Under the pieces are notes generated by a model, which had not been told where the DNA came from, made no database searches, and saw nothing but the letters and a program-made list of their open reading frames with translations. A DNA stretch of 64,000 bases from Calocera cornea HHB12733 (Eukaryota; Basidiomycota; Dacrymycetes; Dacrymycetales; Dacrymycetaceae): contig KV424039.1 of assembly GCA_001632435.1 (NCBI GenBank), forward strand, positions 35,946-99,945, written 5' to 3'. Both the position numbers and the translations under genes were made by a program. How positions within the stretch are numbered: position 1 is the stretch's first letter; every line of letters begins with the position of its first letter. Positions 23,059 to 33,648 of this stretch are shown here, piece by piece.

Positions 23059-25008
23059 TTACTGCGCTAATGAGGCGTGCCGCCAGCCCGCTTGGGCGAT
23101 GGTGCTGGCATCGAGCGTTTGCTCTGTGGGCGGCTCTATGGCGTCTAAGGAATCTTCTTCCTCCTGGGAGACCTCTTCGGGCCTTGGGATAGGCAGTACC
23201 GTGCACGCTCCATCTTCCGAAACCGCCACGACAGTAGCGAGGTGGAGCATAATCTCCGGGCTGAAAGTGAGGCGGTTCAGCCCTAGCTCCTATCGCGCAC
23301 ATAAGGTCAGTATCCACGAGCGTTCCGCAATATGGAACAGGACGAACCTTCCACGCTACCACCTCACCCACCGTGAGCTCCTCGCCGGACAGCACAGGCT
23401 TGAGGCCGTCCCATGCCCGCTCGACCTGCGCCCAATCGAGCCCCGTACCCTCTTTCCCCTCCCTACCACCACCACCGGTGACACCATCGCCCCGGCCCCC
23501 TCGCTCCTGAGGGAGCACCGCAACCACCTCCCTCGCCGCGCAGTCCACGCTGGTCACAAAGACGTTCCCCGGCAGGCCCTCCCTCTCCGAGGGGGGGACG
23601 AATCGCGGCCGTTTGTTGCGCGGGCCCGTCTCCGTCCCCGGGCTGTGGCCAGGGCTGTCGAACAGCGTCTTCTGCCCGTGCTTGCCCGCCATGGACTTCT
23701 TGAACCCCTTGCGCTTGTTCTTGTTGCTTAACGAGGAGCCGACCTCGGGCTGAGGCGGGTGTGGGGTTTGGAGGGAGGAGGGCGCGGAGGGAGGGGGCGT
23801 GTCGTACGGCAGGGTGAAGGGCTGTTCTTCCGGCCCGTCCGCCTCGTGCTCCACCGTGTCCATTTCTCGGAGTTGCAGGGTGACATCAACCGCCTCGGTC
23901 AGGGAAGGGGCAGCAGGCTCCCCAGCCCCAACCCCAACCTTGCGCCGCACCTCCAGAGCCTCGAGAGCAGCACCAGAGCCCTCCACAGCACCGTCACCGG
24001 CACCCTTAAGCAGCGCCCTCCTCTTCCTCCGCCTGGCGTTCCTCGAGTGCGTCGAGGGCTTGCCCTCTCCGGGAGGGACGGGCTCGGCGGGGGTGCGGAG
24101 GACGGCGGGGGTCGGCCTGCAGGAGATGGATGATGGTCAGCGGGGTTGGGGGAAGGGAGGGAAGGGAGGGGGGGAACGCACGTTTGCGGTGTGAGTCCGT
24201 TGCGGGTTTGGGCGGGGTGGAGCGTTGCGGGTTTGGGGAGTGCAGCGGGGGAGTCGGCTGAGCTGGTTTCTGAGTCTGAGGAAGAGTCTGAGGAAGACTC
24301 GCTTTCCTCCTCCTCCGCCTCCTCCTCTTCCTTTTCCTCAGACTCTCTCTCTCCTTGTGAGTCGCTGGAGCCGTCCGATTCCTCTGAGGACCTTGATTCC
24401 TCTTCGGACGAGTCCTCGACAGACTCGGTAGATACGGACTTGGGAGCGCTGGCCGGGATGAGCTGGCGGGAGCTGAGTGGAATAGCGTCGGCTCGCTTCG
24501 GAGGATTGAATGCATAAGGGGATGAACGCACTTTTCTGGGAGTGGGAGGACCGCTGGGGGCGGCTCTATCCTGCGCCGCTTCGGGGCTGATGTGCTGCCC
24601 TCTGCTCCAGTGAGCGTCTCCAAATGGTGCGGAGACCCAGGGGACGCACCTTCAGTCTCTCGTCTTCTCTTGATCTGTTTCCCGTTTACTTGAGGCCGGG
24701 CTTTCACGCTAGCACAGAGTCAGCACGACGGTGGACGCAAAGCCCGCAAGTGCGCACCTGAGCAAGTCCCCCTCCTTCAAGATGCCCACCGCACTCTCAT
24801 CAAGCAGCTCGAACCCCTCGACGTCCAGGAGCACCTCGCCCGCGCTGACGCCCGCCTGAGCAAACGCGGGCACATCCCTGCAGATGTCGTCCTTGAGCGC
24901 GCGCACGGTGTCGCGGCGGAGGAGGGCGGGTGCGAGGTCGTACCATACCCTGCTGGGAGGCAGCGGGGGGTGGCTGGTGAGCCTGATGCGGAGGGAGGGG
25001 GCGGCCAT
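23059..25008 (-). CDS. Coilin-like Cajal body protein
   Basis: Exons complement of 24758-25008, 24650-24708, 24532-24601, 24182-24472, 23348-24116 and 23059-23286, about 555 residues. Coilin scaffolds Cajal bodies, where small nuclear RNPs mature. The N-terminal 85 residues (SLRIRLTSHPPLP, then TVRALKDDICRDV and VEGFELLDESAVGILKEGD) read like the ubiquitin-like self-association domain. A basic KRRRETE patch, a Ser/Glu-rich acidic linker and a second basic patch, RNARRRKRRALLKG at about residues 247-260, follow. The C-terminus, VGEVVAWK joined to LGLNRLTFSPEIMLHLATVV, matches the coilin Tudor-like domain with its SPE motif. Same domain order as animal and plant coilins; yeasts lack it. Domain order is convincing, overall identity is low. 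Confidence 0.72.
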
Positions 25009-25225
25009 CGCGGGTGCGCTCGAGACTGCAGTCAGGGACGGGAGGATGAGACTACTTTTACTGCACCAGAGTATCACGCGCCTGTGGCTGGGGCTGGACC
25101 CTGACACGGTGCAGGCACGCTGGGCAGCCGCGTGCCCTTATAGGCTATCTCCCTCCCTCCCTCCCTCCCTCCCTCTCCCCTCCTCGCCCACTCTGCCCCC
25201 CCACACGATAAGTTAACACTGCACT
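25009..25225. promoter_or_regulatory. Divergent promoter, coilin and UPRT
   Basis: A 217-bp spacer between two divergent start codons. It contains a CCCT tetramer run near 25150-25175 about 60 bp before the UPRT start, which probably acts as a pyrimidine-rich promoter element. No TATA box is evident. Confidence 0.5.
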
Positions 25226-26689
25226 ATGGCAACCGCAGAGCACAGGTCCTCCCAGACCTCCCCCGCTGACCTGCCCCCGAACGTAATCACCCTCCCACAG
25301 ACCGCCCAGCTCGAGGCCCTATACACAATCATCAGGGATAAGGACACAAAGCGGTGCGTCAGTGCCCTGCTCTGTGGGAGTACGCGAGGAGTGCGCTGCT
25401 ACTGATGCTGCCAAGGGGCGACTTCATCTTCTACACGGACCGCATAATACGCTTGCTCGTCGAGGAGGGTGCGTCCTCTCCTCCACTCTGTTCCTCCCAG
25501 ATCGGCTCGGCGCGTCCCCTCGCTCAATCCTGAACGTTGGATAGGACTCAACCACCTCCCCGTCGTCCCCAAGAGCGTCGTCACCCCTACCGGTGTGTGC
25601 CCCTTTTCCTTCGCCTCGTCAACATTGCGCGGCTCGCTCAGCACGTTCCTGACCCTGCACAGGAGAGACATACGACGGCGTGGGGTTCAAAGGCCGCATA
25701 TGCGGCGTGTCGATCCTGCGTGCAGGAGAGGTGCGCCTCTCCTCTCCTATTCCCATCTCCACATTCTCTGATATGGACCATGCGTGTGTGCTTGGTCTAG
25801 GCGATGGAAGCGGGCTTGCGAGAAGTGTGCAGGAGCGTGAGGATCGGGAAGATTCTTATACAGCGGGTGCGTGCCCCTTCTTGCGGTCCACTGGACTCGG
25901 TGTCCTCCGGGACGGGGGAGGTGTTGTGCTGACGGGTTGGGGATTCGGTAGGACGAGGAGACGGCGGAGGCGAAGCTGTTTTACTCCAAGGTGCGTCTCC
26001 ACTCCCCCGAGGACCCGGAGATCTGGATCTGGATCTGGATCTGGAGCCCCGGGAGTCGCGACTCAGGCCCCCGCACCGGGCTCACGGGTACCCGGTTCGT
26101 AGCTCCCGGACGACATTGCGAACCGCTATGTGCTCTTGCTGGACCCGATGCTGGGTGCGTCCTGCGCTCCGCTTTCCTGTTTCGTTTCAAGCAGGGGCCC
26201 CCACACTCACACGAGCTCTCCAACAGCAACGGGAGGGTCGGCGATCAAAGCTGTCGAAGTGCTGCAGCAGGCTGGGGTGCCCGAGGAGCGGATCATCTTC
26301 ATAAACCTCGTGCGTCCCCTTCCCCCTCCCCTTCCCTTGCGTGCCTGGCCGGCTAAGCGGTATCCTTCTGGGGTTCAGGTCGCAGCACCAGAGGGCATCC
26401 ACGCCTTCTGCTCGAAGCACCCTACAACGCGTGTCGTACGTCCTCCTTCCCAGCTACACATGAGCTGGAATGGACAGCTGACGAGCACTCGTGGCCGCGT
26501 CGGGCATGGATAGATCACGGGCTGGATCGACAGGGGCTTGAACGACAAGGCGTATATCATCCCCGGCCTGGGAGACTTTGGCGAACGCCGGTACGCAGCT
26601 CTCTTGTCCTCTGTCTTCTGTCTCCTGTCTTTTGTTCTGTGGCGTGGTGGGGTCCGAGCTGAGCACGGGGTTGTAGGTACACCTGCTGA
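25226..26689 (+). CDS. FUR1: Uracil phosphoribosyltransferase, 11 exons
   Basis: Exons 25226-25353, 25416-25468, 25545-25592, 25663-25730, 25801-25866, 25952-25990, 26103-26154, 26227-26309, 26379-26435, 26514-26590 and 26677-26689, about 227 residues. It makes UMP from uracil and PRPP in pyrimidine salvage. Joined exons read GDFIFYTDRIIRLLVEEG, LNHLPVVPKS, GRICGVSILRAGEAMEAG, IGKILIQRDEETAEA, VLLLDPMLATGGSA (the PRPP loop, split by intron 7), ITGWIDRGLNDKAYIIPG and GLGDFGERRYTC at the end. Each step aligns with yeast Fur1 from memory. The last exon is only 13 nt and supplies the final Tyr-Thr-Cys-stop. Eight of the ten donors begin GTGCG or GTACG. Very high intron density for a 684-nt coding sequence. 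Confidence 0.95.
26020..26046. repeat. GGATCT hexamer repeat within a UPRT intron
   Basis: About four tandem GGATCT/GATCTG units lie inside intron 6 of the UPRT gene (25991-26102), which is longer than its neighbours, probably because of this expansion. Confidence 0.8.
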
Positions 26690-27366
26690 GAGGAAGAAAA
26701 GCGAAGCGCGGAGCGCGGAGAAGGGGAAGAGGGGCGGCGAAGCCGTACTGTACTGTACCGCCTGGAGTGCGGCTGGGGCGATCGGCTCTCCTTTGAAGCT
26801 GTTGACGAACTGAAATGGCCAATTCATGATGCATTCACACGGTTTCACAACTTTTACAAACTCCAGAAGGAGCCGTGTAGCCGACCTGCTAGTCGGGAGC
26901 GAGGGCTCACTGTAACCGTCGGACTGGTCGGAGAACAGTCAGAGAAACACACCGAGAAGGTCGCACTTCGTAGACCTCGGCCAACGTGTGCATCCCTCAG
27001 ATGACAATACCGGGCCAAAGTCCGGAGTGGTGACGAGCGGCAATCATGGATTGTAGGCCCCAAAGACAGGCGGCATGAGGACCTCACCCGCAGGCCGAGT
27101 GAACAGCCAGGATTGCTCAGAGAAACGGGAAAATGGTAGCGAACTTGATAGTGCCCTCTTCGCCGCCAAGCTACCTGCGATACAAAGCAGGTATTGGGAT
27201 AGTGCGGCTGTGAGGCGTTATCATGCAGCTCGGGGGAGATGAAGATCATATGTCATTCATATCTGCGTAGCGCATGCAGCATATCCGACCCCTCTCCGAG
27301 CTACACCACACCGCACCCACACGGGCGCGCGTTCAATCATCCCGGGGCCCCTACAGCAGTGTCCGC
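26690..27366. other. Intergenic between convergent UPRT and eL36
   Basis: About 680 bp of 3' flanking DNA for both genes, with a short TGTAC repeat near 26752. Open frames are short and show no motif. No further gene is seen. Confidence 0.5.
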
Positions 27367-27819
27367 TCAGTGCGCTCTCCTGCTCTCGGCGATGACGTTT
27401 GTGAGCTCCTCGAGCTTGCGCTTGGAGCGGAGTAATGTGCCGAGGCGCTTTTTGGTCAGCTTGCGCGCCTTCTTGTCCTGCGCCAGAGGTCAGCACCGCA
27501 TCCCAATGCCGTCGCTAGGGAAGGGAAAGGGAAGGGAAACTGTGATAAGAAAAAGCACGCACCTTGCTGTTCCTCAACAGCTCGAGCACGCGGCGCTCGT
27601 ACGGCGCAAAGCCCGCAACCTCCCGAACGACGGAGCGGACAAACTTTGTCTTCTCGCTCTGCACACCCTTGCGGTGCGACGGCTTGGCCACCTTGTCGAT
27701 CGCGGTTGTCGGGCGGCCGGTGGTCGTGCCGTATCGGAGGTCTGTGAGGACGAAGCGTGTGTTAATGTACGTCCAGGGTTGGAGGTAACGGAAAGCTCAC
27801 TGTTGCGGGTGACGGCCAT
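27367..27819 (-). CDS. RPL36: Ribosomal protein eL36 (60S)
   Basis: Exons complement of 27801-27819, 27563-27741 and 27367-27477, about 102 residues. It is a component of the large cytosolic ribosomal subunit. The 19-nt first exon codes MAVTRN; exon 2 gives [30 protein letters not shown] and [20 protein letters not shown]; exon 3 gives [20 protein letters not shown] and ends RRAH. The FAPYERR motif and the Lys/Arg-rich tail identify eL36, and the length is right for the family. A tiny first exon followed by an early intron is common in fungal ribosomal protein genes. Confidence 0.97.
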
Positions 27820-28214
27820 CTTGATCGATACTGTCGGTTGTCGGTGGACTGCTGAGTGCGCGAGATACTATGCAGAATGCTTCCGAGTAGGGCGCCCTAC
27901 ATTTGCAGTTTCAAGCCACAGCTTTGTTTAGGGCCGGCTAGGATCGCCACCTCAGACGCGCTGCGGATTAACCGCCGCGCTCGGGAATACCAGTCGTCGC
28001 AGAGGGGAAAAGAGTGGAATTCTGCATAATTATGTACGGCGATGCTCCTCCCCGTGCAACAAATCTACAACAACGCACAGCACGCATGTACGGGTATACT
28101 CTCGCCCATCCCGGGCTGGCCCACACCGGATGGCCAGAAGTCAATAGTAGAGCGCCCACCGAGAAACGTGTTTATGCAGCCTCCATTGGCACTCCCACAA
28201 CGGACCCCACAGCT
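27820..28214. other. Intergenic, eL36 promoter and CK2 beta 3' flank
   Basis: A 395-bp spacer; both flanking genes are on the minus strand. It should contain the eL36 promoter. No further coding signal is seen. Confidence 0.45.
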
Positions 28215-30121
28215 TCAGAGCACCAGCGTGGGTGTCCTGGACATCTCGAGCGAGGCTGGCTGCTTAAGAGAAATATCATCCGTCTTCACGACCTGCAGAG
28301 CGATCGGCTGCTTCTCGAATGGCCGAGTCTTCTCTGGCTGCTCTGCCGGGGTGTCCAACGCAGTGTCTGAGTCAGAGACGAGGCCAGCGGGCTCCACAGC
28401 CGCCGGGCGGGGGGAGACCCGAGAGCGCTCCAGCTCCGGTATGGCCCCGATCGTGTTCTCCTCGCCTTGCCAGTCCCAGCCCCGCACATCACTGCTCCAT
28501 CGCGGCAATTGAGGTGCCGCGGGAAGCTCGTCGTCATCGTCGTCCTCCTCGTAGCCGGTGTCGGACTGATACGATGCGGCGTCCTCGTCGACGCGGGCGG
28601 CACCGCCGGGCACGCCCTCCGGAGGGACGAGGGGCTCCAGCGCATCGAGGGCATCCAGAGTGGCCGCCGTCCCCTTCCCGGGCAAGTCCTCGCCGACCTG
28701 CACGCCGGCACCGCGCTTCACAGGCTTGCCGCCTCTGACCGGTGGTGCAGGTGGCGGCGCCTCAGCGGCCGCGTCTTCCTCTTCTTCCTCCTCGTCCTCC
28801 TCCTCGTCTTCCTGATCATCATCTTCCTCCGGTTCCTCTTGATCATCCATGATCTGGTCCTCCTCGTCTTCCTCATCGAACCCGTCACCGTGAATCCAGC
28901 GGCCCCGCCAGTCGACCATGTCCAGCTCCTGGTAGTTCTCCGGCCGGGCGCGTAACCACCGCATGCGCGGGCCGCTCCGCGCCCGCTCGGAGACGCGGAA
29001 GCCGAAGATCTTGGGAGTGTACACGCGGGCGGCGGCCATCTTCTGCCCGCCATATGCATTCGGGTTGGAGAACGGTACGGGCTGGTTGGTGCTCGTTGTG
29101 GCCTGCGGTGAACGCATCGGTGAGTAATGGGCGGAGCGAGCGGCCGACGGCGGATAGAACGGTGCCGGGAGGTCCCCGTTGTACGTCTGGAAGAAGAGAT
29201 GCGGGAAAGTCGTCCCGAAGAATGCCCCTATTTGGGAAGATCAGCTCGTCCCTTGTATACGGCGCATGCATGCCCGTACCGTCTATGTTTTGGTAGCGGC
29301 TGCTCGCCGGCGTGTAGATGTCGTTGCAGTTGGGACAGTAGAGGCGGACGAACTCGAGTCCAGGCAGGTCTGATCGGCCGCACGGCACAACAGGAGTGTT
29401 GTGGCAGTAGACTCGCGGGCAGGTGCCGAACATGCCTGTTTGGTACTTTTCGTGCTGCAACGTGAGTCAGCATCGCTGTCCAGCATGATAAGTAGATAGT
29501 CGACATACCATCGATTGCAGTCCTTGTCGGGTGACGATGTATCGTTGGTGTACAAGGCCGTACAGCAGCTCAGCGGATGACTCGACGATGGAGACGTCCG
29601 GTATCTTGTGCGAATCCTCTGTAACAGCGTCAGATCTTCGTTGCGCAGCGACATCAGCGGAGTACATACCCGGCTCTATGTCCAGGACCATCTCGAGAGC
29701 CTCCTTCCAGAACGGCACCATCCCGTTCAGCCCCGTCAGGTTGAAGTCGTCCTCGATGAAGTCCTCCGTGACCTCGACAAAGTACTCGTGCCCCGGGAGG
29801 CTGCAGAACCACGCGATCCAAGTGAGCGAGCCGGAGCCCGGTGTCGAGGATCCCACTGGGAGCATCTGGTCAGTATCGGTGTTCCTCCCGTCCGAGCACG
29901 CCTGCGGGAGGAAAGGCGAGAGGCGAGAAGTCTCGCGAACGACTGGGGCACCCAGCCGACTGCAAGGGAAGCGGGCGTTCGATGATAAGACAGGACAGAG
30001 CCGACGCACCTGACGCATCGTCCATGATCTCTTCGTCTACGAACGCCGTGCCGTCGTCGAATTCTTCGCCGTCCTCTTCAGCAGCCTGCAGAGCTCCTAT
30101 GTCGCTCGAGTTGCTTGTCAT
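28215..30121 (-). CDS. CKB1: Casein kinase 2 regulatory beta subunit with long acidic C-terminal extension
   Basis: Exons complement of 30010-30121, 29670-29855, 29509-29618, 29280-29454 and 28215-29227, about 531 residues. It dimerises and holds two CK2 catalytic subunits. The core is clear: [49 protein letters not shown], then the zinc ribbon with four Cys (FGTCPRVYC, and [10 protein letters not shown]), [16 protein letters not shown], and [15 protein letters not shown]. Canonical beta subunits end soon after this point at about 220-280 residues. Here a further stretch of about 250 residues runs on in the same exon, first Asp/Glu-rich (about 40 acidic residues in one block) and then low complexity. 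A short acidic segment lies near the N-terminus. Confidence 0.95.
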
Positions 30122-30890
30122 AGGCTGGCGAGCTGCGTGCGCAGTGTGGTTGGGTGGGTGGGAGTGCTCGTACGGCGGTTGGGGCCCGCACAAGGTGTGC
30201 TGATAACGACAGTTACGATGGTGCGTGTGCGTGTGCGCGGGGTCGTGCGACGGCGAGAGGAGAGATGGCGATGGGAGCGCGTCTACCGTGCGGCTGCGTG
30301 CCTCGCAGCAGCGGCCGGGCGGTCCTCCGTCCGCGTCGCCGGAAGTAGAAAACCCGCCGGGCGACCGCCGAGCCTGATTCCTGGTCCTTCATCAATTATT
30401 CATGTTTATCACCTGTCCTACGTCTTGTCGTGCCAACTATTGTCCCTCCAGCTCCCAACGGGTGTCATTGCGTATATGCGACTTCTCACAGTAAATAGCC
30501 GGTCGCGCGCATCTGGATAAGCACTTGAAGCTCCCAACTGCGGTCCCCGAGAAGCATCGCTCTGTCGCGGGGACCGGCCGCACTACAAATGCTTCTTACG
30601 TGACGGCACTTGCAAGCATAATAAGCTGGCATCAGACCGTCTGTTGCGATGTATGCGTATGCGGCATGTGCTGTACATCTGGCCCTGGAATGCACTTCCC
30701 CGCACTCGCGGACACGGAAAGTACTCAGAAGCCGATGTGCGTTCCGGCGCGCCAACTGCCCACATACCGCTGGCCGGAGTACTAGATGCGTGGATGACTG
30801 GATGCTAGATGCTTGGATGCTTGGATGCTTGGATGCTTGGATTAGATAGCAGATTGCACTGTATGTGGCACCGGCGATGCGGCAAGGACG
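30122..30890. other. Intergenic, CK2 beta promoter and ICP55 3' flank
   Basis: A 769-bp spacer with no supported gene. It carries the GGATGCTT tandem repeat listed separately. The part next to the CK2 beta start contains GTGCGTGTGCG-type runs. Confidence 0.45.
30796..30846. repeat. Tandem GGATGCTT minisatellite
   Basis: Short direct repeats, TGGATGCT and GATGCTTG units, in about five copies, immediately 3' of the ICP55 stop codon. It is non-coding. Confidence 0.85.
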
Positions 30891-33453
30891 CTAGACAGGA
30901 GCCAGACTGCGCTGACACGCCCCCTCGACATCCTCGACCTCCTTGGGCGCCTCGACCGAGAGGACGACACTGTGCTCCTGCTGGACGAGCACGCAGTCCT
31001 GTTCCGGTCCGATCCAGCACGGTTCAACGCAATGCAGTCCAACCCAATGCAGAGAAAGAGGCAGAGATAGAGACAAGGCAGTTCGTCAGTGGGCCGGCCA
31101 TTGAGGGAGAGGGGAGAAGAGCGGGGAGCGGGAGCGGGAGCGGGACGCACCTCTATCCTCACCCCGAGATTATGGAAGTGCTTCGGGAAGCTGTCGTGCG
31201 GGGGGACGTACACGCCCGGTTCGACTGTGGCGCGCGCGCGCAAGGCGTGAGCAAATTCTCACTCGTGCTCGTACTCTCAACGAGGGACGGGACGGGGCGG
31301 AAGGGCGGAAGGGCGGAACGAGCGAACGAACGAGCGAACGAGCGAACGAGCGAACGAACGAACGAGCGAACGAACGAACGAGCGAACGAACGAACGAACG
31401 AGCAAACGAACGAACGAACGAACGAGCGAACGAACAAACAAGCGAATGAACGAACGAGCCAAAGAACGAAGGAACGAACAAGCGAACGAACGAACAAGCG
31501 AACGAACAAGCGGATGAACGAATGAACGAACGAACGAACGAACGAAGGAGGGAGAGAAGAGGGGGACGAACCCGTGATGACCATTCCCGGCCGCAGCCGC
31601 TCACCGCGGTCGATCGTCGCGGATTCGTGCAGGTCTACGAGGGCGTCAGCCCGCCGCGCCCGCCCGGCGCCCGCGCCCGCACGCACCGATGCCAATGGGA
31701 TGACTGAGGAAATGCGGGTAGAGCGTCCCCTCCAGCTCCCTGCCCCCCGCCCCGCCGCCGCCGCGGCCGAAGCGGAATCCGATCTGGGTCAGCTCCTCGC
31801 GCAGCAGCTCGCAGCTGCGCCGGTGCAGGTCCGCGAGCGACAGCTGGGCCGAGCCGGTGCACAGGCCTATGCACGCTTTCTCGACGGCGAGCACGGCGCT
31901 GTAGAGGTCCCGCTGCGGGGGGGTGAATGTGCCCGAGACGGGCCAGGTGCGGGCTGCCCGGGAGGGGGGGTCAGGAGCTGGCTGCGCTCGAATACGGGGG
32001 GAGGGAGGGAGGGAGGGGGGGCAACGCACTGATATCGCTCGCATAGCCGTTGTACTCCGCCCCGCCGTCCATGAGCACCATCTCCCCCGGGCGGAGCGTG
32101 CAGTCGTTGTTGACGTAGTGGATGATGCGTGCGTTGGCCCTTCGTTGCGCGGGCGCGCTGTCAGCTTGGTGCCGTGCGGACGGGAGAGGGCGGGGCTCAC
32201 CCGGAGGCGACGACGGGGACGTAGGCGGGCCGCTGGGCGCCGGCGAGAGCGCACTGGTACTCGAAGTGCGCTGCGAGCTGGGCCTCGGTCTGCGCTGAGC
32301 GCGTAAAGGCCATCGTCTACCATAGCATAGCATCGCAGGTCAGTGCTCGGCAGGCGGGGGGGGGCCGAGGAGGGGCACAGACGGACCTTTGCGTGCGCGC
32401 GCCCGCTCAGCGCGCCCGCACGGCGCATCACCGCCTGCTCGTTCTCGCTCTTGATCGCGCGCAGCCTGCCCACCTCAGGCGCGAGCTCGTGGATCCTCCC
32501 CCTCGCGCCGCTGAGGATGCCGTCGTACTCGGTCTTGCCGCCGCCCTTGAGGAAGTCGAAGAGCCCTTTCTTGGCACGGCCCTTCGGGGAGAGGCTGCCG
32601 TCGACGTAGATGTGCTGTGTGGAGGGGGCGGAGAGGAGGGAGCGGAGGTGCGCGGGCAGGGCGGACATGGCGTACGCGCTGTCGGCCGAGAAGAGCGTGA
32701 GCGCGGCGTCCACCCCGGTGCTACATACCGGTACGCGGGTGGTCAGTCAGCCACTGGTGCGCGCGGGCGAGAAGGGGGCGGTCGTACCACGCGCCTTCCC
32801 ACAGCTCGAGCTGCGCGTCCTTGGGCCGCAGGAAGAGCGTCATCCGGTACCCCTTCGTGTCCGACGTCTTCTCTGTGCAAGCAATGCGATGCGTGAGCCC
32901 GGGCGGGTGGTCATGAGGGAGAGAGGGCGGACCGAGGATGACGGCCGAGTCTGGCTCGTCGAACCCGGTGAGGTACCAGAAGTCCGAGGCCTGGCGGAAC
33001 TTGTAGCTGTGATGCGATGTCAAGTCCAGTCCAGTCAAGTCAATTCAAGTCACGTCATGCGTCAGCAGGTCGGCCGGTGTGGAAGAGCAAGCACACAACG
33101 CACAATATGCCCTGGCTCATGTACTTTACCTTGCCGCCGAGGGCGAGGGCGACTGTGCCGTCCGGGAGCGAGTCCATGAGCCGCGTCCGCCGCGCGTGGT
33201 ACTCCTCCCTGGGTATGCCCGGTGTGAGCTCGCCGGGGCGCATGAGGTGCGGGTGGGTGTCGGGCGTCGGCTGGCCATACCGGGGGGGCTTGGTGCACTG
33301 GGGGATGTCGTCCTGTGCGGGTGCGGGTGTTGCGAGCGTGCGGGTGTGGTGGAGTGCCCCCGGGGCGCGTGTGCGGGGTGTGCGGTGTGTGCAGAGGGGG
33401 ACGGGTGGTGCTCGGGCGTGGACGAGGGAGGCGCGTGCGGCCGGGGCATACAT
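30891..33453 (-). CDS. ICP55: ICP55-type Xaa-Pro aminopeptidase (mitochondrial intermediate-cleaving peptidase)
   Basis: Exons complement of 33104-33453, 32933-33006, 32788-32872, 32387-32720, 32201-32316, 32030-32139, 31687-31953, 31572-31634, 31151-31224 and 30891-30998, about 526 residues. It removes the residue left after MPP cleavage, which stabilises mitochondrial proteins. The N-terminus MYAPAARASLVHARAP is Arg-rich and lacks acids, like a mitochondrial presequence. KYMSQGIFYKFRQASDFWYL and HPHLMRPGELTPG are family landmarks. All five M24B metal ligands are present: two Asp in LMDGGAEYNGYASDITRTW, His in HPIGIDLHES, Glu in VEPGVYVPP, Glu in LGVRIEDCVLV. The ATG at 33569 upstream is in another frame. 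Intron 8 (31225-31571) is filled by a CGAA microsatellite. The intron removing 32721-32787 is needed to bypass an in-frame stop. Confidence 0.92.
31317..31546. repeat. CGAA/TTCG tetranucleotide microsatellite inside an intron
   Basis: About 230 bp of imperfect CGAA repeats, read GAACGAACGAGC on the plus strand, with scattered substitutions. It sits entirely within an intron of the minus-strand ICP55 gene, from about 26 bases after the splice donor. It expands that intron to about 347 nt, against a typical 50-75 nt. Long open frames through it (Arg-Ser-Phe-Val repeats) are artefacts. Confidence 0.95.
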
Positions 33454-33648
33454 GCTGGCGTGCGGTCGAGGAGTGCGCGGATGAGCGCGCGGGGGCGGCG
33501 GCCGGAAACTTGACTTGCTGCCCGCCCGTGCCGATCACTGCCGATCACTGCCAGCCGATGACGTTTCATAGGGGTCCATGGGACACTCTCGGCTCCCCTC
33601 TCCCCACCCAGACTACAGTCGCTCCCCCTCCATCTCCCACCTCACCTC
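33454..33648. promoter_or_regulatory. Divergent promoter, ICP55 and diacylglycerol lipase
   Basis: A 195-bp spacer between divergent starts. It contains two and a half direct copies of CCGATCACTG near 33531-33556. This could be a paired binding site, but there is no independent support. Confidence 0.45.

Noticed and set aside
31317..31546. CRISPR-like repeat structure
   Set aside because: The unit is a 4-base repeat without spacers, and the genome is a fungal nucleus.
31159..31695. Open frames with Arg-Ser-Phe-Val repeats
   Set aside because: They are translations of the CGAA microsatellite in an ICP55 intron; flanking exons join cleanly without them.
32721..32787. Apparent premature stop in ICP55 (TAG after GTAT)
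   Set aside because: A 67-nt intron with a GTACGA donor and TAG acceptor removes it and restores the family motif TGVDAAL.
33126..33569. Upstream start of ICP55 at 33569
   Set aside because: It is in another frame and would need an extra intron; the ATG at 33453 gives a good mitochondrial presequence directly.
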